Source: DAIDKA01 sp035943195
Lineage (GTDB): Bacteria; Pseudomonadota; Gammaproteobacteria; Steroidobacterales; Steroidobacteraceae
Length of the DNA stretch: 6,335 nucleotides
Direction: 5' to 3'
Assembly: GCA_035943195.1 (NCBI GenBank)
Contig: DASZCK010000316.1
Coordinates: 1-6,335 of the forward strand
Below the pieces are notes generated by a model. That model saw only the letters and a list, made by a program, of their open reading frames with translations. It was not told the DNA's origin and searched no databases. The position numbers and the translations under genes were made by a program. Positions within the stretch are counted from its first letter, which is position 1. Each line of letters starts with the position of its first letter. Positions 1-6,335 of the stretch are shown here, piece by piece.

Positions 1-2082
<2,082 letters not shown>

Positions 2083-2091
2083 GACCGAAAG

Positions 2092-2099
2092 CCCCCTTT
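2092..2099 (-). promoter_or_regulatory. Ribosome binding site of clpV
   Basis: AAAGGGGG on the minus strand lies 9 bases upstream of the ATG at 2082. It is the strongest purine-rich site in the 31-base gap after the tssG stop, and it fixes the clpV start. ClpV therefore has its own initiation site rather than depending on overlap with tssG. Confidence 0.7.
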
Positions 2100-2113
2100 A
2101 ATTCTTGAGAAAT

Positions 2114-3127
2114 TCACGCGGCCGAGCGTGCGTCCCCGCTCAGCACCACGTCGCTGGCGGTCGTCGTACGACCACCGATCCAGGCTACCCAGCCGAGCCG
2201 GGTGTTTCGGCCCAGTTGTGCGCGCGGCACGCTGCTTGATTTGAGCAGCACGCGCACCTGGAAACTCCATTCGCCATTAGTGTAGCCGAATACCAGATCG
2301 CGCAGTCGCTTCAATCCCGCACCGCCCGGCAGAAACAGTTCGAATTCCGCCGCATCCAGCGGCCCGATGACGATCTCGAACCGATGCTGACACTGCCAGC
2401 TGTGTGCCCCCAGCGCGGCACTCACACCCAGCGTTGCAGTGATGGCATTGCCCAGCCGGCCGTACGCGGGTGGAGGGATTTCCAGCCACGCGCCGACGAA
2501 CTGACGGATCGCCACGCGGTCCTCGAAGTAGCTGGCGAGCATCACCTCCAGGCCGGCGGCACTGCGGGCATGCGGCCCGAGCGCACCCACGCGCGAGAAC
2601 TTGGCATAGTCATCAACGCTGTCGCGGTTCCGCGCCGACTCCTGGCCCATGCCGATCAGAGCGCCAAGGTAGGTGCGGAAGCGGTCGGCATGCGGCCGAT
2701 CGACGCTGCAGGCCGGATCGGAATTGGCCCAGGCACGATAGAAGAGGCTGATCAGCCGATGCTGGAACAGATTGACGAAATCACTGAAGGTTGGGTCTGC
2801 AAAATGCTTGCGGCGCTCGAATGCGAATTCCGTCAGGTGCAGCGGCAGCGCCCCATTCGGGCCGAAAACACCGAACGAAAACTGCTCGAGCACCGGCAGC
2901 CGCTCGCCACTGATGCGCAGTTCCTGCACGTCGGCGGCGGCGAATTCCAGATGCGGAATCTGCTGCAGACGCACCGCATCATCCTGCGCGCGCCGCGATT
3001 CGCCCAGCCGCGGCCGGTCCGGGTACTGCTGTTCGAGCCAACGCAATGCCGCGAACAGCGTGTAGTACCGGGCCTGGTCTTCGAGCGGCGTCAGATCAGC
3101 TGGCGCCGACCCAGTCTCGATGGCCAT
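2114..3127 (-). CDS. tssG: TssG, T6SS baseplate wedge protein
   Basis: Cytoplasmic baseplate component, 337 residues, within the usual family range of about 300-360. In solved T6SS wedges one TssG joins two TssF copies and contacts TssE and TssK. Family signatures seen: an N-terminal helix FAALRWLE (about 25-32); FGVFGPNGALPLHLTE at 85-100, the most recognisable TssG block; FQHRLISLFYRAWA at 121-134; LFLPGG in the C-terminal half; and LGRNTRLGWVAWIGG at about 305-319. The ATG at 3127 is chosen because a strong Shine-Dalgarno sequence sits 5 bases upstream and because the N-terminal family helix begins soon after. This start lies within the last 37 bases of tssF, in a different frame, so the two genes are probably translationally coupled. 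No truncation or frameshift is visible. The stop is TGA at 2116-2114. Confidence 0.95.
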   Translation of the reverse strand: MAIETGSAPADLTPLEDQARYYTLFAALRWLEQQYPDRPRLGESRRAQDDAVRLQQIPHLEFAAADVQELRISGERLPVLEQFSFGVFGPNGALPLHLTEFAFERRKHFADPTFSDFVNLFQHRLISLFYRAWANSDPACSVDRPHADRFRTYLGALIGMGQESARNRDSVDDYAKFSRVGALGPHARSAAGLEVMLASYFEDRVAIRQFVGAWLEIPPPAYGRLGNAITATLGVSAALGAHSWQCQHRFEIVIGPLDAAEFELFLPGGAGLKRLRDLVFGYTNGEWSFQVRVLLKSSSVPRAQLGRNTRLGWVAWIGGRTTTASDVVLSGDARSAA

Positions 3128-4959
3128 TCCTTCACCTCGCCGCGCGTCAGAGAGACTATCCGCGTCTGTGTAAATGAGTTGATCGTCACGTAGGCGGCAA
3201 AGAACCGCTCGAGAACGCTACCCAGGAGCATGACACCAGTACCTTCGAACGCCGCATCCTCCAGACCCACAGTTATGCGCAACCCCCGTCCATAGGTGAT
3301 CGGACCGGGGATCGGCAGCCGCCGTACCACCGCCTCGTGCGCGATGGTGCGCACGCCTTCGATCTGACGCAGCACCGCCGGATTTGCCGGATCGGCATAC
3401 AATTGCAGCAGGTCGCGCAGCAGCGTAGCCCCTGCGACCGGATCAGAGTCCAACAACGACAGGTAGTTCAGCGACAGATGACTGATTAGGTGCCAGGCAG
3501 TATCGCCAAAGGCGGGCGCCGGGCGTGGATAGGTTGGACTCGACACACAGCGCACCGAGTCGACCGCAGCAGCGCCTTCTACCAGAAAGTCACTGCGACC
3601 GCCGCCCAAGGCAAGCTGTATCGGCAGGTCCCGATTGGTGCACAGCGCCCGGGCATCAAGCTGGTGAATCTCCTTCAGAGTGTCCGCGTTGCCGGTCAGT
3701 GACAGAAACCACTCGCTGCCCATATAGCTGGTGCGAGTCCCAGTCCTGGCTTGGCTGCTTGAGTAAACCCGCGGCCGGCGCTGCACCGTGTAAAAGAGAC
3801 TCGTGCCGTGGGCGGCACTGCGATTTCCGACCGAGTAGGCGGGGTGCGCCGGCACTGAGACCTCGGCGGCACTGCTGATCGCGCTCACCGACTCGAGCGC
3901 AAAGATTTCGAAGTCCTGCGGCCGGTTGCGGTCGGGAACCAGGTGGTGTTCGGTTTCGCGAGGACTGATGTGCAGGCGGTCGATGCCGCGCGAGAACAGG
4001 TTGATGATCGGCGTGCAGCCGAGTCTGAACTGCGTGGCGTCAAGCTGGTTTTCGAGCGCCGACTGCGCCCGGTCGAGCAGAATGAACAGCTCGATTTCCT
4101 CGGTCTTGGAGCTGGCGAGCACAGCAGACAGTTCCGCCAGCGCAAAGAACATGTAGCGCTCGGGGAGCGCAAAATATTCGCGCAGCAGCCGATAGCCGCC
4201 GAAGGTATTGCGGCCGACCGGCAACAATGCCTCGGAATCGGCGTACCCAACCTCGCGGATGGCGCCGGCGGGCAACAACTGCAGGCCCGCACCCCCCACG
4301 GGCCGCTGCGCCAGTCCCACCGCGTTGGCGGTGATCTGTTCATAAATCTTGGCGCCGATGTCTCCGCCTGCCTTGATGAAGAACACCAGTCGCTCGATGG
4401 GTAATTTGTCGAAACCCAGCCCACCTTGGGTCTTCAGCTTCAGGCGAATGGCGGCACGCGCACCGGTGGCGCCGCTAACCGCCAGCGTGGACAGCGCGCC
4501 GGCGCCGGAGATATAGCGCGCCTCGCTCACCTCCACCGGCCACAGCGTCAAATCGTGAGCCGTGCGGAACTCACAGGCGGTGCGTCCCCCCTTGCCCAGC
4601 GGCGGTCGCAACGTCGTGCCGCGTGCCACGCGCAGGCCCTGTTTGAGACTATCGTCGCCGGCGGCAGCCTTGAACTCGACGATCGCGCAGGAAGGGAGCG
4701 GCGCAAGGAACTGCGGATAGATGATCTCCAACAGATGCTGAGTGAAGTCCGGATGGCGTGCATCGAGCTTCAGCTGAATGCGGGCCGCGAGAAAGGCGAA
4801 CCCTTCGAGCAGACGCTCGACATAGGGATCCGCGCATTCGACGTCGCCCTCGAGGCCCAGGCGCGCCGCGATGCGCGGATAGGCGGCGGCGAATTCCGCG
4901 CCCATCTCCCGGGCAAATTTCAGTTCTTCGTTGTAGTAGCGCAGCAGCCGCGGATCCAT
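3091..4959 (-). CDS. tssF: TssF, T6SS baseplate wedge protein
   Basis: Largest baseplate wedge subunit, 622 residues, normal for the family (about 580-630). It acts in the cytoplasm at the base of the T6SS tube and pairs as two copies with one TssG. The start MDPRLLRYYNEELKFAREMG is the hallmark TssF N-terminus. It is followed by the expected acidic stretch and FLAARIQLKLDARHPDFTQ (about 55-73). The conserved block HLSLNYLSLL occurs near residues 493-502. The C-terminus carries LGSVLERFFAAYVTINSF (about 580-597) and ends in VKEWPSRLGRRQLI, which matches the usual TssF end (FFalYaSiNsF...WPpR.G). The ATG at 4959 lies 7 bases beyond the tssE stop and is preceded by a GGTGGG-type site. Its end overlaps tssG by 37 bases. 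I see nothing broken. Confidence 0.97.
   Translation of the reverse strand: MDPRLLRYYNEELKFAREMGAEFAAAYPRIAARLGLEGDVECADPYVERLLEGFAFLAARIQLKLDARHPDFTQHLLEIIYPQFLAPLPSCAIVEFKAAAGDDSLKQGLRVARGTTLRPPLGKGGRTACEFRTAHDLTLWPVEVSEARYISGAGALSTLAVSGATGARAAIRLKLKTQGGLGFDKLPIERLVFFIKAGGDIGAKIYEQITANAVGLAQRPVGGAGLQLLPAGAIREVGYADSEALLPVGRNTFGGYRLLREYFALPERYMFFALAELSAVLASSKTEEIELFILLDRAQSALENQLDATQFRLGCTPIINLFSRGIDRLHISPRETEHHLVPDRNRPQDFEIFALESVSAISSAAEVSVPAHPAYSVGNRSAAHGTSLFYTVQRRPRVYSSSQARTGTRTSYMGSEWFLSLTGNADTLKEIHQLDARALCTNRDLPIQLALGGGRSDFLVEGAAAVDSVRCVSSPTYPRPAPAFGDTAWHLISHLSLNYLSLLDSDPVAGATLLRDLLQLYADPANPAVLRQIEGVRTIAHEAVVRRLPIPGPITYGRGLRITVGLEDAAFEGTGVMLLGSVLERFFAAYVTINSFTQTRIVSLTRGEVKEWPSRLGRRQLI
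3133..3138 (-). promoter_or_regulatory. Ribosome binding site of tssG inside the tssF coding region
   Basis: GAGGTG on the minus strand, followed by AAGGA and then the ATG at 3127, gives a 5-base spacer. It lies inside the last codons of tssF and decides the tssG start. Ribosomes finishing tssF would pass over it, as expected for coupled translation. Confidence 0.65.
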
Positions 4960-4961
4960 AG

Positions 4962-4969
4962 CCCACCTA
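4962..4969 (-). promoter_or_regulatory. Ribosome binding site of tssF overlapping the tssE stop codon
   Basis: TAGGTGGG on the minus strand contains the TAG stop of tssE and ends two bases before the ATG of tssF. The stop and the ribosome site share bases, which suggests re-initiation by ribosomes that have just ended tssE. The match to the consensus is moderate and the spacing is short. Confidence 0.5.
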
Positions 4970-5746
4970 CCCGGCCGAGTCGACGACGCTCACATCGCCG
5001 GACTCCACATCCAGGCTCGTGCGCAATTGCAGATATTGGGGCGCCGGACGCCCCCACAGCTCCCCGGAGATGTTGAATGACAGGGTGCGCGCATCCATCC
5101 GGTCGCCCGATAAATCCGGTGTCACGGTAACCCGGGTGAGCCGCGGCTCGAATGCCCGCAGGGCCTCGGCAAGACTTTGCGCCGCCCGCGAGGCATCGAT
5201 GCTCGAGGCGGCGCGGCCGGCCAGCGACGGCAGGCCGAAATTCAACACCGAGCGGCGGATCTCCGGATAGTCGTCCAAGTCCTCGGTGCTCTCGAGACTT
5301 GAAGTGTTGAGTAGCCAGCCCAGATCGCGCTGCACCAGCTCGCGCAGGCGCCGCATGGAAATCAGCCGTCGTTCCGCCGGCTCGACCGTCGGATTGGGTC
5401 TGGCGTGCACCTGAACATCCGCGACGTCGCCCAGCGTCACCCAGGCGCCGCCCGGCCGGCTCCCAAGTTGCAGAGCCCGGATCTTCTCTGCCGGCATGTT
5501 GCCCGCCACCGAGGTGAATTTCAGCCGCAGCGAGCCGTCGGTGGGATGGCTTGCGGCAGTGGAGTCTTCGATCGCGCGAAAACCGTGCGCGTGCAGACAG
5601 CTCGTGATCATGGCTGCGGTGACGTTTGCGGCACCGAGCCGCTCATGGATCGCGCTGACCTCCGTCACGAATACCTGACGCTCCTCGTCGGTAAGTCGAT
5701 CCAGCAGCGCCGGCTGCAGTCTTTCACGCAATGAGATGTCGGCCAT
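4967..5746 (-). CDS. tssE: TssE, gp25-like T6SS baseplate protein with about 100-residue insertion
   Basis: TssE is the homologue of phage T4 gp25. It sits in the baseplate wedge and starts sheath polymerisation. The C-terminal part (about 126-259) is a complete gp25-like domain: ISMRRLRELVQRDLGWLLNT (129-148), YPEIRRSVLNFGLPSLAG (160-177), AFEPRLTRVTV (198-208) with the characteristic EPR motif, then LSFNISGELW and a final strand region. The extreme N-terminus, LQPALLDRLTDEE (10-22), also matches TssE. In ordinary TssE the LLDRL motif is followed after some 20 residues by the LRELVxRDLxWLLN block, whereas here about 100 additional residues intervene. This brings the length to 259 against the usual 130-180. 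The reading frame is unbroken across the insertion. The start at 5746 is the ATG giving the family N-terminus. Its only visible ribosome site is a distant AGGCGG at 5763-5758, 11 bases upstream. Confidence 0.93.
   Translation of the reverse strand: MADISLRERLQPALLDRLTDEERQVFVTEVSAIHERLGAANVTAAMITSCLHAHGFRAIEDSTAASHPTDGSLRLKFTSVAGNMPAEKIRALQLGSRPGGAWVTLGDVADVQVHARPNPTVEPAERRLISMRRLRELVQRDLGWLLNTSSLESTEDLDDYPEIRRSVLNFGLPSLAGRAASSIDASRAAQSLAEALRAFEPRLTRVTVTPDLSGDRMDARTLSFNISGELWGRPAPQYLQLRTSLDVESGDVSVVDSAG
5375..5686 (-). other. Inserted segment within TssE (residues about 21-124)
   Basis: This part of tssE has no counterpart in the usual TssE layout known to me. It appears to hold a charged helix (VFVTEVSAIHERLG, 26-38), a second helix (NVTAAMITSCLHAHGF, 41-56), a strand (GSLRLKFTSV, 71-80), a helix or turn (AEKIRALQLG), and a strand pair (AWVTLGDVADVQVHARPN, 101-118). 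That would be a compact alpha/beta domain of roughly 100 residues. The order and the phrase VTLGDVADV recall a subdomain of RND efflux transporters (helix with GLT..DV, then strands ending in vrLgDVA.V). The resemblance is judged by eye and could be chance. The boundaries are approximate, and the function is unknown. Confidence 0.6.
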
Positions 5747-5785
5747 CTGGGAAAGAGCCGCCTGCTGCCGCGTGCTATCAGCGAC

Positions 5786-6335
5786 TCAGCCGGCCGCAGC
5801 CAGTGAGAGTTCGCGCAGATCGAGCAGTCCGAAGTCCCCCTGGTCGGTAGCCAGCACCCGCTGGCCGAGCCCTGCATACTGCTCGCCGCCGAGCTCTTGC
5901 CATTCAGTTTTGCGGGCCAATTGGATCTGCGGGTCGGTGCTGTGCTCGGAGTCCGGGTAGCGCACGGGTATCAGGCCCACCGCCTCGCCGCCATTGCTCC
6001 AGATGAACGTCGCGGGCATCCACACGAAGTCGCGCACGTCGGCCGGCGCCTCGAATTTGACTGAACTGATGCGGTGCAACGGTATCCAGTAATAGGCGCC
6101 ATTCAGAAGTACTTCGAATACTGGCCCCAGGCGCGAATCGGCATCGCCGATCCACTCAAAGGCGCTCCCGTTCAGGGTGCCGGCCGTGGCCGGGGCCAGC
6201 TCGAGCGCCTCGGCACGCGCGCTCCTGGCCTGCTCGGCATGACCCGCGGGCTGCAACTGCAGAGCCTGGATCAGCAGGGCCGTCCAGGGCTCCGGTTCGC
6301 CGAATACCAGTGGCGAGCGCTCCCCGGCATACACG
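5786..6335 (-). CDS. tagJ: TagJ (ImpE family) T6SS accessory protein, N-terminus beyond window
   Basis: Accessory protein of a subset of T6SSs. In P. aeruginosa H1-T6SS the homologue (HsiE1/TagJ) binds the N-terminal helix of TssB, and its presence correlates with a particular ClpV/sheath class, so it is thought to help or tune sheath disassembly. The frame runs open to the window edge, and 183 codons including the stop are visible of an expected total near 270. The missing N-terminal part usually carries TPR-like helices. Visible family features: FEWIGDADSRLGPVFEVLLN, Y.WIPLHRI, FEAPADVRDFVWMPA, SNGGEAVGLIPVRYPDSE, LARKTEW, YAGLGQRVLATD and a final LLDLREL. All are in the order expected of ImpE proteins. 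The codon at 6334-6332 is GTG, but the sequence after it reads as mid-protein, so this is not taken as the true start. The TGA stop at 5788-5786 lies 39 bases before tssE. Confidence 0.93.
   Translation of the reverse strand, partial: VYAGERSPLVFGEPEPWTALLIQALQLQPAGHAEQARSARAEALELAPATAGTLNGSAFEWIGDADSRLGPVFEVLLNGAYYWIPLHRISSVKFEAPADVRDFVWMPATFIWSNGGEAVGLIPVRYPDSEHSTDPQIQLARKTEWQELGGEQYAGLGQRVLATDQGDFGLLDLRELSLAAAG

Noticed and set aside
2083..2113. Possible terminator between tssG and clpV
   Set aside because: The gap has no stem-loop followed by a T run. It holds the clpV ribosome site, which fits continued transcription into clpV.
2384..3193. Long plus-strand open frame of 269 codons opposite tssG and the end of tssF
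   Set aside because: It lies antisense to tssG, whose protein matches its family along the whole length. High G+C makes long antisense frames common, and the translation shows no recognisable motif.
4426..5076. Plus-strand open frame of 216 codons opposite the start of tssF and the end of tssE
   Set aside because: It crosses the tssE/tssF junction on the opposite strand, has no protein motif, and is explained by base composition.
5747..5785. Possible promoter or hairpin in the 39-base gap between tagJ and tssE
   Set aside because: The gap is GC-rich and short. I see no -35/-10 pair and no convincing inverted repeat; only a distant AGGCGG ribosome-like site stands out.

Overview
The window is one tightly packed stretch of a type VI secretion system (T6SS) locus. 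All five genes lie on the minus strand, so transcription runs from high to low coordinates: tagJ (impE family; its 5' end lies outside the window), tssE, tssF, tssG and tssH/clpV (its 3' end lies outside the window). The high G+C content, the protein sequences and the gene order point to a proteobacterium, probably gamma or beta. The order tagJ-tssE-tssF-tssG-clpV is that of the H1-T6SS cluster of Pseudomonas aeruginosa, where tssB, tssC and hcp precede tagJ. I cannot name a genus.

Layout: 6335-5786 is the C-terminal part of TagJ. A 39-base gap follows, then tssE at 5746-4967. A 6-9 base junction, in which the tssF ribosome binding site overlaps the tssE stop, leads to tssF at 4959-3091. tssG (3127-2114) starts 37 bases inside the end of tssF. 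A 31-base gap with a strong Shine-Dalgarno sequence leads to clpV, which starts at 2082 and stays open to base 1 (694 codons). There is no intergenic stretch above 40 bases. I see no promoter, terminator, RNA gene, mobile element, CRISPR array or notable repeat, so the five genes look like the middle of a longer operon.

The genes work together as follows. TssE, TssF and TssG form the baseplate wedge on which the TssB/TssC contractile sheath assembles. ClpV is the AAA+ ATPase that disassembles contracted sheath for reuse. TagJ is an accessory protein, known in the H1-type class to bind the sheath protein TssB and to be linked to ClpV recycling.

The one clear departure from an ordinary T6SS is TssE. 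At 259 residues it is much longer than usual (about 130-180), because roughly 100 extra residues sit between its N-terminal LLDRL motif and the gp25-like domain. That segment weakly resembles a porter or docking subdomain of RND efflux pumps; this is a resemblance by eye only. The rest of the window is conventional.
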